DNA from: Phytophthora colocasiae
Taxonomy: Eukaryota > Oomycota > Peronosporomycetes > Peronosporales > Peronosporaceae
Direction: 5' to 3'
DNA length: 64,000 bases
NCBI GenBank assembly: GCA_018806915.1
Contig: JAGKQI010000059.1
Span: forward strand, 372,001 to 436,000
Part shown: positions 32,534 through 42,567 of the stretch, in pieces
Numbering within the stretch: position 1 is the stretch's first letter
Layout of the letters: the number at the start of each line of letters is the position of its first letter
Made by a program: the position numbers and the translations under genes
The notes under the pieces: generated by a model
The model's input: only the letters and a program-made list of their open reading frames with translations
Database searches by the model: none
Told to the model about the DNA's origin: nothing

Positions 32534-33044
32534 TGTAACACAGTAGGCGCGCGGGGGCGAGGAAGCGGAGGCCGGACTTGGACGGCGGAGCGAAGACCCA
32601 GGGAGGCGTGACCAGTTGGTGGGCCACTGAGAGGTTGTTGGTAAATTGAAAAGTGAATTGAAATGAGGAAGGCTCTTACGGTCCTAAGCTAACTGGTGGC
32701 TCACAGAGCTCTCTCAAAAATCCAGTAGAATGTATCCTAGAGCCTATCTTTTTCCTATCTTCTGATTTGGCTATCTACCAATGATTTTCCTATAAACTTC
32801 CACGTAGCAATGTTGACTTGACTCCTGGGCGTCCCATAATCAAGCTTCGAGAACCTTCTCGAATTTCAGCCAATGAGACTCTCTCAATGTCTCAGCTGAA
32901 TGGCGTAAACCACAATGGCATAATACCAGAATCTAGTTTTAGCCAATCACAAAGTGGGTACATGTAGAGATATGTAGATTGCACTACAGTGCATCAACTT
33001 GCACTTCAATGCCGACGGAGTGCTATCGACAGCATTCCGTCACA
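32534..33044 (-). repeat. Right (5') LTR of element 2
   Basis: A 511-bp copy of the left LTR, ending CCGTCACA immediately before the GAACT duplication and the last NOX-A piece. Confidence 0.94.
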
Positions 33045-33049
33045 GAACT
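33045..33049. repeat. Right target-site duplication of element 2
   Basis: GAACT, matching 26403-26407. Confidence 0.92.
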
Positions 33050-33237
33050 CGCCCGTGTATCCTCAAATCATGGAGCCGGTGGAGAATGAAGATGGAGAGC
33101 GCGAGGAGATTGGCGTGTTTTTCTGCGGACCGAAACCCATGGGCAACGTCATCGACGACCAGTGCACCATCTTGAACCAAGCTACAGTTCGGCAGCCTCC
33201 AGATCTCGAGTTCTACTTTCACAGTGAGATCTTTTAG

Positions 33238-33891
33238 GGTTTTGACGCCGTAGCATAAAACCTATTTATTCAGTACTTGTAGTGTGTACATCCGTGTCGT
33301 GTCAAAAGTCTCGTAATGGACTGCATTTCCTGGCTCACAGCATATAAAAGGTATACATGTATCCCATGGGAACTCGTCTACGTAAATAACCGGCAAAGTT
33401 GACTCATTATTGGGGTAGTTTGCTACAGTAGTACATGTACACGATGTACCGGTAGCGGTGCTGTAGAGGCCAAACGGGAATCCACTCCAAGGACGATCGA
33501 CCACTTACACACGCCTCCCTATAAGGCCAAACACCGTTGCACGCGTACACGCACCATCAAATCCCACGGGAACGACAAGTTCATTTCGACAGACGCGCAC
33601 ACGTTAATCCGAGTCAGATTAAAGAAGTACTAAAATCGTAATAGAGCGTTTGAGTGGCAAACCCTTGCAGCTCAACCTGCTAGTCTTTGTATAAGCCACT
33701 GTGAATCGCAGTCGGTAGAGCAGTTCGTTCGCCGTCGAGGCTCTGTTTTTGCTGTCCGCTTCAGTCTTCCGACGGTCCTTATGGCCCATCAGCACACTGC
33801 AACTGTAATCCAAAAGTCCTTTACGAAGTGTCCACCTGAGTCTGCGATTGGCTGGACGCACACTGCTCGACTAGATCGAGCGTGACAGACG
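33238..33891. other. Intergenic region between NOX-A remnant and NOX-B
   Basis: About 650 nt, presumably the NOX-B promoter. Short open frames here show no motif. A stretch near 33708 (CAGTCGGTAGAGCAG) resembles a tRNA D-arm, but no TPsiC arm follows. Confidence 0.55.
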
Positions 33892-36735
33892 TTGCACTCG
33901 CCCGTGAGACCGACCACACGTCAAGATGTCGATGACATGACGCGCCTCCATCTGGAGCTGCGGAGACGTTCGATTGGCGCTCGTGGAATTGTCCGATCAT
34001 TCACCACTCGGAATGAGGAGAGGCCTGGGCCAGGTCCTGGCGGGCTCACTTGTCAATTGTCGCCTAAAATGGCGGTCAAACACGCGTCGACCGGCCATTC
34101 TGCTGCTGCTCTGGGTGATTCCAGTTACCCCACGAGTACCAACAATACGCCAGCGTCCAACATCAAGTCTGAATACGCCATACTGGAGAGCAACACGCCA
34201 GTTGAGAGCAGCCAGAACCAATCCAATGCGTTGAATAGACTGCCAACTGCCCTACCAGTACCAAAGATCGTCGATCCCGCAGTACGTCCTCCGCCTCGAA
34301 ACTCGTTTGTCGCCATGTTGGGCGGCTCTGGCGTTGGGAATCAGGTGAAGAGGCCACTTGGGAACTCCCGACGAGGACATCGACGTGGTGGGGGCTTTGT
34401 GACCACGCGCTCCAGCTTCCTTCCAAGCAGTTCAGCTCTGGACATGTCCATGTCGAACATCTCGATGATGTCACGCCCCAGTCGACAGATGAACAAGGCG
34501 GAGTTATACGAGTTGAAGGATCAACTATGGAAGAACTCACTGGCGTCGGATGATTGCGGGAACCCACACGCGTCTGGACAATTATCGTTCTTCACTCAAG
34601 CGTTTAATACGTCGCAAGTCACCGTTAAACATGGGGAAGGAGCTGGGTACGATGAACACTCGAGATCTTCCATTGCGTTCATCCCTTTACCTCGAGAATC
34701 CGTTGCAATGCTGGTTGACGCCGTTCGAGTGTCGGCGCTAGAAGACAACGAGAAGTGCAGGTTCCTCTTCGAAATGTTCGATGTCGACCACCGAGGTGTA
34801 TTGTCAAAAGAAGGAGTACGAGCGTTCATTGAGGCCACTTTCGCCGCAAACGGAGTGGAATTCGTCGGTGCCTTCGACTATGACGACGTCGTGGACAAGG
34901 TCTTCGCTAAATGTCAACAGCAAGAGCAAATGACGTACAGTGAGTTCAAAATCATATTCGCTGACGTCGTAGTGGAAGGTGACGACTTCAAATCCGCTTT
35001 GGGGAAGATGAGTACAGTCGTTGAAGCCCGACAACAGGAGGAGGTTATCCACAACAACGAGAAAGGAGGCCAGTGGTATCGCTTCAAGAAGTTCTGTCGA
35101 AAGTACAAACCCGAGATCTTCTGGCTCACTCTCTACTTCCTCCTCATGGTCGGCGTCTTCATCGCCAAAGCCTCGCGCTTCTCTTTCGACCCTGCAGTTG
35201 GCAACTGTCCTCGAATCGCCAAGGGATTCGCCGAGATCTGCCTCGTCAACACCATGTTCGTGCTGCTTCCCATGTGTCGGAACTTCGTCACTGGTCTTCG
35301 GACGTTGCCTGTGGTGGTCAACTATCTGCCGATCGACCACCACATCGAGTTCCACAAGATCTGCGGCGTCATGATGTTGATCGCTTCTGTGGGTCACACT
35401 GCCGCGTGGTTAGCTATCGTCCTTTACGTGCGAACTGTACCGCTGTCGGTCTGGGAAGCCTCTGCTTATCATCATCTCTCGTTTGTACGGGACGAGAATC
35501 TGCTGCTCTTTGCTCTGCGAGTTCCGATCTGGACGGGAGTGGCGATGCTTCTGTGTGCGGCGATCGCAGCTCCGTTGTGTCTGGAAAAAGTCCGACGAGG
35601 GAAGTTCAACCTGTTCTTCATCACGCACATGCTGTTCATCCCGTTCCTGCTGCTGATGGCGTTCCACGGGTTCGCTCGATGGGTGGCAGCTCCACAGGCT
35701 CAGTACTGGATTTTGCCTCCAGTTGTGATCTTTTTGATTGAGAAGCGCTACCGAATGACTCAAATGTTTGGAGGACAAACGAAGATTATCCATGTTCATC
35801 ATTCCAAGGAATCGGTGGCGATTTTCATGAAGAAACCCAAATCGTTCAACAAACGGCAGCGATTCTTGCCTGGGATGTACGTTTTCATCAACGTCCCAGC
35901 CATTTCCAAGTTCGAATGGCACCCGTTCACTATTTCCTCAGCTCCAGAAGACAAATTCATCAGCCTTCACATCCAGAACGCAGGGGATTGGACTGGAGCT
36001 CTCTATAAGAATTTGGAGGTTCTGCAGAAACAACATCAAGCCTCAAGCCTCGAGAGCCAAGGAGGTTCCATGACATCTCCATACCCAATTGTTTACCTGG
36101 ATGGACCCGTAGGAGCCCCTGCCCAAGACTATTCACGGTATCGGGAGATTGTGCTGATCGGTGCTGGCATCGGCGTCACTCCTTTCGCTTCGATCCTCCG
36201 CAGTATCATGCACCAGTGGGAATCATTCCGATGTCCCCATTGCAAGCAGGTGAAGTTTCCCCCGAGCTTCAGATTGCGTAAGATCTACTTCTACTGGGTC
36301 ACAAGAGAACAGGAATCGCTCACGTGGTTTACCAACACTATGAACCAATTGAGTGAGATGGACACGGAGAACCGACTGGAGATCCACAATTTCTACTCTT
36401 CGGTCAAGAATGACGCGGTCATCGCCCCTCTCCAAGCTCTGCAGAACTTCATCCACAATACTGAAGGCCAAGATATTATCTCTGGACTGCAGACGAAGCA
36501 ACGGACGCACTTCGGACGACCGGATTGGAACGCAGAACTCACACGAGTGGCTCGTAATCACCGCCAGCTAGAGCCGATTGAAGTTGAATCTGATGAGCGC
36601 GAGGAGATTGGCGTATTTTTCTGTGGGCCGAAGCCACTCGGGAATACTATCCATGAGCAGTGCACATTGCTGAATCAAGCCAAAGTTCGACACTCGCCGG
36701 ATGTCGAATTTGAGTTTCATAGCGAGAATTTCTAG
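33892..36735 (+). CDS. NADPH oxidase copy B (respiratory burst oxidase-like), intact
   Basis: An uninterrupted frame of 947 aa. The likely start is the Met at 34069 (888 aa), because NOX-A lacks the upstream part and the MAVKHAST start lines up better. Order: Ser/Pro-rich N-terminus, EF-hand-like loop FDVDHRGVLSKEG near 34776, a ferric-reductase domain of about six helices with haem histidines (HHIEFHK, SVGHTAAW, HMLFIPF), FAD motif HPFTISSAP (about 35922), NADPH motif GAGIGVTPF (about 36161), FFCGPKP and a C-terminal Phe. This is the RBOH/NOX5 plan: calcium-controlled transfer of electrons from NADPH through FAD and two haems to oxygen. The EF loop lacks an acidic residue at position 12, so calcium binding is uncertain. 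Confidence 0.92.
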   Translation: MHSPVRPTTRQDVDDMTRLHLELRRRSIGARGIVRSFTTRNEERPGPGPGGLTCQLSPKMAVKHASTGHSAAALGDSSYPTSTNNTPASNIKSEYAILESNTPVESSQNQSNALNRLPTALPVPKIVDPAVRPPPRNSFVAMLGGSGVGNQVKRPLGNSRRGHRRGGGFVTTRSSFLPSSSALDMSMSNISMMSRPSRQMNKAELYELKDQLWKNSLASDDCGNPHASGQLSFFTQAFNTSQVTVKHGEGAGYDEHSRSSIAFIPLPRESVAMLVDAVRVSALEDNEKCRFLFEMFDVDHRGVLSKEGVRAFIEATFAANGVEFVGAFDYDDVVDKVFAKCQQQEQMTYSEFKIIFADVVVEGDDFKSALGKMSTVVEARQQEEVIHNNEKGGQWYRFKKFCRKYKPEIFWLTLYFLLMVGVFIAKASRFSFDPAVGNCPRIAKGFAEICLVNTMFVLLPMCRNFVTGLRTLPVVVNYLPIDHHIEFHKICGVMMLIASVGHTAAWLAIVLYVRTVPLSVWEASAYHHLSFVRDENLLLFALRVPIWTGVAMLLCAAIAAPLCLEKVRRGKFNLFFITHMLFIPFLLLMAFHGFARWVAAPQAQYWILPPVVIFLIEKRYRMTQMFGGQTKIIHVHHSKESVAIFMKKPKSFNKRQRFLPGMYVFINVPAISKFEWHPFTISSAPEDKFISLHIQNAGDWTGALYKNLEVLQKQHQASSLESQGGSMTSPYPIVYLDGPVGAPAQDYSRYREIVLIGAGIGVTPFASILRSIMHQWESFRCPHCKQVKFPPSFRLRKIYFYWVTREQESLTWFTNTMNQLSEMDTENRLEIHNFYSSVKNDAVIAPLQALQNFIHNTEGQDIISGLQTKQRTHFGRPDWNAELTRVARNHRQLEPIEVESDEREEIGVFFCGPKPLGNTIHEQCTLLNQAKVRHSPDVEFEFHSENF

Positions 36736-36798
36736 AGAATAGTCAGTGTAAATCGATGTATCGAAGTTAGTACGTACTGTGGTAAAAGGTAACTTGCA

Positions 36799-37410
36799 CT
36801 AAACTTTTACAAGTTTCTTGTTGTATGCCTCCAGATATCCGAGCCATGTCTGATAGTTTGGATGCAACTCAATATTCAGCACGTAGATCCCCAAGATTTT
36901 TGCCGCGTCCTCAGGCGTCCTCCGTTTCAACAACCAATACTTGTACCTTAGCTTCAGGAAAAGTATGTCCACCCAATTGAGGAAGGAAGAATTGTGTGAG
37001 TAAATTCCAGTCACAAACACTTTTCCAGCGTGATCCACAGCACCAATGACCTCGTTTGGCACCGCTCACTCTTCTTCTGCTGGTGCGGGTTCATTCTCCT
37101 CATTTATCTTGACTGCACGAAGGTATCTGCTAGCAACACCTGTGTTCTGAGGAAGAGGTGGTACCGCGCGCTTAGTGTTCGAAGCGGTTAGCTGATTGCT
37201 GTTGCTGTGTGTCGACGCTGCGTCCATATTCATGGTGAGACTGAAAATCACAAGCAGAACGCGAGTTATCTTGAATGAAATTGGGATAGGACTGTCATCT
37301 CTCCGTGGATGTATCATGACGTGCAGTGCAAAGTTATCGCAGTTGGATGATCCGTCATCTGGAATCCTGAGATCGACAAGACTCAGCAAAAACGTAATAT
37401 CGCACTTCAC
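36799..37410 (-). pseudogene. RXLR-type secreted effector remnant with a premature stop
   Basis: On the minus strand a hydrophobic signal-peptide-like segment (about 37265-37210, TRVLLVIFSLTM) is followed by a polar stretch, then RYLR at 37128-37117 and an acidic run ending in EEE. A TGA at 37068-37066 falls exactly where an EER-type motif would end. The same frame stays open to 36799 and ends with a W-x-x-Y-L type helical segment, as in oomycete effector C-termini. No ATG sits directly before the signal-like segment; the nearest in-frame Met codons are further upstream, so the start may be lost too. RXLR effectors are secreted and enter plant cells. As read here only a short peptide could be made. 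Confidence 0.62.
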
Positions 37411-37622
37411 CGGTGATGAAATACATGTACAACATTGATAGTATCAGCTACAACTGTGAACATGTAACGCAATTGATGTTGCCAGCACGTACATCGATCA
37501 CGAATGGTGACCATAACGGCAATGGCGATGACACTCATTATCCCTAACCGTTTGCCGCTGGGCTTCCGGCACGGTGAAGAACAGCACTACACGTTCTACA
37601 GCAGTCTACTGTTCAACAGACT

Positions 37623-38787
37623 TCACGTTGCTTCTACATAAGATGCATGACCTCCCCTACTTTGACCACGAAAGAGCAAGCCGCGATATTTTCCACCTGC
37701 ATCGAATAGGAAGCGCTCAAAACGTAGTTGCGACTTGTTGCTACCTGACTGGATACTGCCTTGACTGGAAAAGAGTTGCTGAACTGCTCGAGCCTGACCC
37801 TCTGAGCCGACCTCCATCAAAATGCATTTAACGCTCGGATCTTGTTCACTCTGATACATTTCCGTTCTCCTGAGAAGCTTCCCTACACTTTCGTGCAGTA
37901 GGCGATACATTTGCAACCCCTCAGGATCCTCACCGCAGTTTTCAACTGTGGGCCCTCCATCAGAGAACAGAGCAAGGTGTGGTTCGAACTCGAGTACATC
38001 GGATCCAACTAGATCAAGTTCCTGCGTCGGAATGTACGGCGGGTTGCTCAAAATCACATCAAAACGTTGAAACAATGCCTGGTCCTCAGCCACATCGTTC
38101 CTTAGTCTGGGCAACGTCTTCAGATCTCGAAGTAGAAATTCCGCTCTGTCATCTAGCTTGTTCAATTGAGCATTTCGTTTCGCAACAGCAAGTGCTCCAG
38201 CGGAGATATCAATCCCCACACCAGTAGCTTGTGGAAATTCATGCAACGCCGACAACAGCAAACATCCCGAGCCCGTCCCAATATCCAGAATTTGGAGCGG
38301 TGTTTGCGGATGAAACTGGTCCTGCAAACCATAACAAATTATTAGTAAGCTTTAGGTTTTTCTTACGTTTGTTATACTCGATCCAACTCACCACCAGCGT
38401 TTCAATGAGCACTTCACTGTCACTACGAGGGATGAGCGTGTCCTGCGTTACTTGAAACTCTAAGGACCAAAACTCCTTCCGTCCAATTACATAAGCCAAC
38501 GGTTCTCCATTCCTTCGTCGCTCCGCATTGTCCGAAAGAATTGTAGCTTCCAGCGCTGTCAACTTACGTTCACTATGGAAGAAAACATCGTTGCTGGATT
38601 TGAGTGGGGGCTGCAGAGCATTGGCCACGAGCGCTTTGGCGTCCGTAGAGGCGGAATCAGCGGTGGGAGATTGACGCAAACGTGTGCGAACCTCCTGGAC
38701 AGCATCGAGAACCCTTTGGTTGCGGTGGAGATGGCGTCGCGGGGCAGTGGAGAGCAGACTCCCTGTGCAGCGAATTGAGCTGTTCAT
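37623..38787 (-). CDS. HEMK1: Release-factor glutamine methyltransferase PrmC/HemK
   Basis: Two exons on the minus strand: 38787-38392 and 38321-37623 (364 aa). The helical N-terminal domain ends at residue 132 with FWSLEFQVTQDTLIPRSDSEVLIE, the PrmC signature before the fold. The catalytic domain has the SAM loop DIGTGSGC (about 145-152) and NPPYIP (225-230), which holds the substrate glutamine. The enzyme methylates the GGQ glutamine of class I release factors. An N-terminus rich in Ser/Arg (RCTGSLLSTAPRRHLHRNQR) suggests mitochondrial import, as for human HEMK1. Confidence 0.92.
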
Positions 38788-38893
38788 GATGGTGCCTACT
38801 TGATATTTGCCTTAAATTACTGTAAAAAAAACTTTATCTATGGAGAGTACTTGTTCATGTTCCTACACGTCCTTGTGAAGAGTCGTAGCGAAT

Positions 38894-40317
38894 ATGAACG
38901 AAAGCCTTGCAGCACGACAGGAAGCTCTGCAGCGACAGAACCAAGAATTAAACCAGCAAGTCGAAGCGATCGAGCAGCGACGGCAGCAGTTGACTTCTGG
39001 TAGCAGACCTTCATCTACCACTTCGTTACGAGGGATTCGATCTCCTTCACCCCAAACAGGATCTCCTCCTCGTAGGACAAACCCATCAGACCAAAGCGAC
39101 CCAAAGACGAACTTGGAGATTGAATTGAGTGCATCGATCCATTCATTGAGCTCGCAGGATCTGAAGGAGGTGTGGCGTCAACTGGCCAAGAGCGAGAGCA
39201 AGGAGAAAGTGACTTCAACGTCGCGGAATAATTCAGCCAAGCACTCTCACAGTAGGAAGCACCACGCAAATGATGAGCTTTCGCCTCAAGACGCACCTCG
39301 AGCAGCCAAAAAGAAAAGCGGAAGTGTCAAGAGTAGTCCGGATCACATTAGCCCAGTACGATCCAGCGACCCCGAAAGTCTGAGCCTCGAAGCCACCGTG
39401 AGGTTCCAGAAAGCTCGTCTGCGTGTACTACAAGACGAAGCAGATGCAGCAACGGCTCAAGCTGAGAAATTGGTTCGTAGTCTTCGCGTTCATGTGTTTG
39501 GTTTCGTGGGTTTAACTTCTGGTTACTGATTGAACTGCAGCACGCGGGGCAAAACGCGTTGAAAGCTGAGATCGAAAACCTCAAGGCGGAGAATGTGGCA
39601 CTGACAAAGAAGAACCAGCAGACTCAGCAACTTTTAGACAAGCAACGCGAGCTCTCGTACGTGTAAAACTTGATAATTTCCTGCTTACAGTATATTTTAC
39701 CAAATGTTGTGATGATAGTGCGGCCCAAGAAGATAAACAGCGGATCCTGGAAGGACAGTTAGCATCGGCTCAAGCTCGTATTGATGATACTCAGCGTGCA
39801 GAAAAACTGGCGTCACAGCAATTTCGAGCGAAAGACGTACGATTCGGGCAGGGAAATGTTGCTGTTTAGCTCCTGCTAAAAGAATTTCTGCATTTGTACA
39901 CATGTGTAGATTCGTCTCAATCGAGCGCTGGAAGAGCTGGAGAAGGTGAAAGCTCAATTGCAAGATGAAAAGAGAAACCACAGTGAGCAAATGGTCGCCA
40001 AGGCTGAATACGACCAAGTTGTGCGTGACAACAAGAAGCTTGACAAGCAGAAGGTGAATTTCCTCCGTCGTTTGTCAGTTTTGGTTGTGCTAACTTGTCT
40101 TTGGTGTTCAGGGAGAGCTGTTGGTTGCATTTAAGAAGCAGATGAAACTCATTGATCTCCTCAAACGACAGCGAATCCACATGGAAGTACGGTTTAACGA
40201 GCTCAAAGTCCTGCTGCGAATGGTACTTACACTTTTTTTTTCCTCTTCGTTGGGCAGGCCGCCAAAATGCTTTCATTTACAGAGGCCGAGTTCAGCAAGA
40301 CGTTGGAGCTTGGGTAA
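38894..40317 (+). CDS. TEX9-like coiled-coil protein
   Basis: Six exons: 38894-39472, 39541-39656, 39719-39836, 39910-40053, 40112-40186 and 40258-40317 (363 aa). Every junction is GT-AG and keeps the frame. The first half has Ser/Pro-rich low complexity; the second half is a continuous coiled coil. The C-terminus (LIDLLKRQRIHMEAAKMLSF, then a short acidic tail) closely resembles the end of animal TEX9, a conserved protein found in organisms with flagella or cilia. Oomycete zoospores are flagellated, which fits. Its molecular function is unknown. The stop lies only 19 nt from the stop of the convergent ankyrin gene. Confidence 0.78.
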
Positions 40318-40336
40318 ACGTGGCAGTGATACAGTA

Positions 40337-42303
40337 TCAGTTAATATGCATCAGCTCCTGCTGCAAGGCGAACTGGGCCTCAACGCGCTGGGCTTCAAGC
40401 ACTCTCGTCAATTCAATCTGTTAAAGAATCGATAATCAGGTCAAATTTTTACGTAGACCAGTATAATGAACTAGCACCTTACCTTCTTTTCACTCAGATA
40501 ATGATACGCCTGCCAGTGTGCTTCCTGCAAGGCTTCAACCTGAGATATACTCAAACTGTCGTTGGGCTCAAGCTCGCGGTCGCTCATCGACGAAGCGATA
40601 AGAAACTTCTCCACATCGATCTCCAACTCCGCTGCAACGGGAAAAGTACGATGAAAACTACCGTTCAGGACCTCGTAAGGGATAGCAAATGTTGCAGATT
40701 CTTCTTCGTCTGCTTCCGATGCCACCTGACTCCGTGGGGATGCCAAGATGGACCGCTTCGTCGGCTTTGACGCTGTTTGAGTTGTCCATGGGGCTTGATG
40801 CACGGCTGAGGTGGGTGGTGCTGCTTTCGAAGGGTTAAGAAGCACTTCACGTGCAGTTTGATGCTGCGTGGCTTCGGGCTTTGTCTTCGCTCGCACACTC
40901 TTCTTAGCGTTCTTGTGAGGCTTTTTAACGCTTGACTTTGCTGCAGGTTTAGCACTTTCACTCACCGATTTTTTGCGGCCTGCAGTTATCAGAAACGTTA
41001 GACTTTGCTGAGAAGTAAAAGTAATAATGCAGACTCACGATTTTTCTTGGGGTTCACGCTCTGCCAGTCACCAGCGTCTTCAAGCTCAGGGCTGGGATGA
41101 GCAGATTCCTGCTCCACTTTGACACATTCATCATGGCTTTTAGTTGCTGTGTTGTCGTTCGCTTCGGTATTTTCATCCGAATTGTAGGCCTCTACTTGTG
41201 CTATCTTGGATGTTTTCTCCAAGATTGCTGCTTTCTTCTTGTTCTTTTTGGCCTTCTTCTTTCCAGTCTTCGCAGCCGTAGCCGTTTGTCTGCGACCTGA
41301 CTCTTCCTTTTCTTTCCTCGCCTGCTCCACCAACTCTTTTTCCATTCTCGCACTCCATTGAGCAGCCTCTTTTGTCTGCTGGGTCCACTTAGCGTTCAAT
41401 AGATCCTCCATCTGAGCTGATGCCACACCTGACAGCTGCTTCACCACGTCCAGCGCTGTTTTGTCTGCTTTGTTGCGTAATGAAACGTCAAGGCCTGGGG
41501 CATTATTGACCAGAGACTCCACTGCAGCAAGATTCTCGCTAAGCACAGCCAGATGTAGCGCAGTGTTGTCCCCAGACTTCTCAGCAGTGTTGACTTCAGC
41601 CCCATTTTCCAGTAAAATCTTCACAATAGCTGCACTTCGCTCCATCATTTCCTCAACACTCGGGGCACCATGACGAGGGTCTCCCCCCACACGTGCAGCA
41701 CACATAAGAGCGTTCAAACCACTGACGTTGACTGCATCCATACTAGCACTGAGATCCAGAAGGAGCTTCACCGCGGTCACATTTTTCGCCACACAGGCCA
41801 TCATGAGCGCTACAGTAATAATTAGCACCAGATCTACATCACAATGAGTTAATTAATCCTCTACCTGTATCACCATGGACATTTGACTGGTCAATAACTT
41901 GCTGTAGCTTTTTCTTCCTCTCCGCAGTTGCAACTAGCTCCTCCATCACGCGAGTCTACAGAATCGAGCAAAACAGTAAAAAAAAGGGTTTTTATATCAA
42001 TGGATACCATGGTCAATAGTTTACGTTCTTGGACATTGCAGTGAGATGCAACACTGTCGTCCGGTTGCTGTTTGTGGCGCAGTTCACTGCACTTGTTCGG
42101 TCTACTACGAAACCCACGAGGTCATCACGACCACAGGCGCAGACGCTCATGAGGACGCTCCAGCCCATGGCATTCGCTTGGTCGAAGTCAATCTGCCGCT
42201 CTGTAAAGTACTTAATGCACTTGTCATAGTCGGCAAACTCCACCAGGCGGTGGGCGAACGCCTGCGTCTTCTCGGAGGCAGCAGCAGTGTCGACACTTGC
42301 CAT
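40337..42303 (-). CDS. Ankyrin-repeat protein with Lys-rich coiled coil
   Basis: Five exons on the minus strand: 42303-42025, 41955-41865, 41809-41039, 40979-40483 and 40417-40337 (572 aa). Ankyrin repeats span residues about 40-250, for example GWSVLMSVCACGRDDLVGFV, NALMCAARVGG and NTALHLAVLSENLAAVESLV. A charged Lys/Glu segment with KKKAKKNKKKA follows, then a Ser/Pro/Lys-rich region and a short helical tail. No catalytic domain is visible, so a binding or scaffold role is likely. The gene is divergent from the SNARE gene (265 nt between starts). Confidence 0.83.
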
Positions 42304-42567
42304 TATTGACCAGCTAACGTCACTTTAGGGGCCAACCAACTTCTAATTCGTACTTAGTAGGATATACATGGGCGGTTACGGGAAGCAAGCAAATATGCAG
42401 CGGGAAGGTGCACTTTGGCAAAAACGACTTGCAATAGACACAGCAAGTCGATAGAGGCTCAAGGTCTGATTGATTGAGTGTGTGGCTTAGAGGTCTGCTA
42501 CTTTCGCCGGTGGTAAGTGTTGTGGATTACTACCATTGGCTGGACAAGTTGAAGTGATGCTGATGAA

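Larger units (their letters stand above)
26408..33044 (-). mobile_element. LTR retrotransposon, Ty3/gypsy chromovirus type (element 2, minus strand)
   Basis: A 6.6-kb element inserted opposite to NOX-A, with 509/511-bp LTRs that differ by about two single-base indels, and a GAACT duplication. Reading along the minus strand the order is leader ORF (32200-31835), gag with a tandem repeat, zinc knuckle/protease, RT-RNase H, integrase and chromodomain. It is not closely related to element 1 in the coding region or LTR. Most coding parts carry frame changes, but the RT/RNase H block and the leader ORF are open. Confidence 0.94.
18515..33237 (+). pseudogene. NADPH oxidase copy A, split by two LTR retrotransposons
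   Basis: Three host pieces line up with the intact paralogue NOX-B: 18515-20264, 25669-26407 and 33050-33237. Piece 1 encodes the N-terminus, an EF-hand-like loop (FDIDHRGVLSKQG, near 19236), a second possible EF region and the six-helix ferric-reductase domain with its haem histidines. Piece 2 carries the FAD motif HPFTISSAP and the NADPH motif GAGIGVTPF. Piece 3 carries FFCGPKP and the C-terminal Phe. Each insertion is flanked by an exact 5-bp duplication and adds an early stop, so no full oxidase can be made. Piece 3 is also out of frame with piece 2: between GAACTC and GAGCGC it is 8 nt shorter than NOX-B. Family members produce superoxide by moving electrons from NADPH across the membrane. 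Confidence 0.93.

Noticed and set aside
33700..33760. tRNA-like D-arm (CAGTCGGTAGAGCAG)
   Set aside because: No acceptor-stem pairing, anticodon arm or GGTTCGA box B follows at the right distance.
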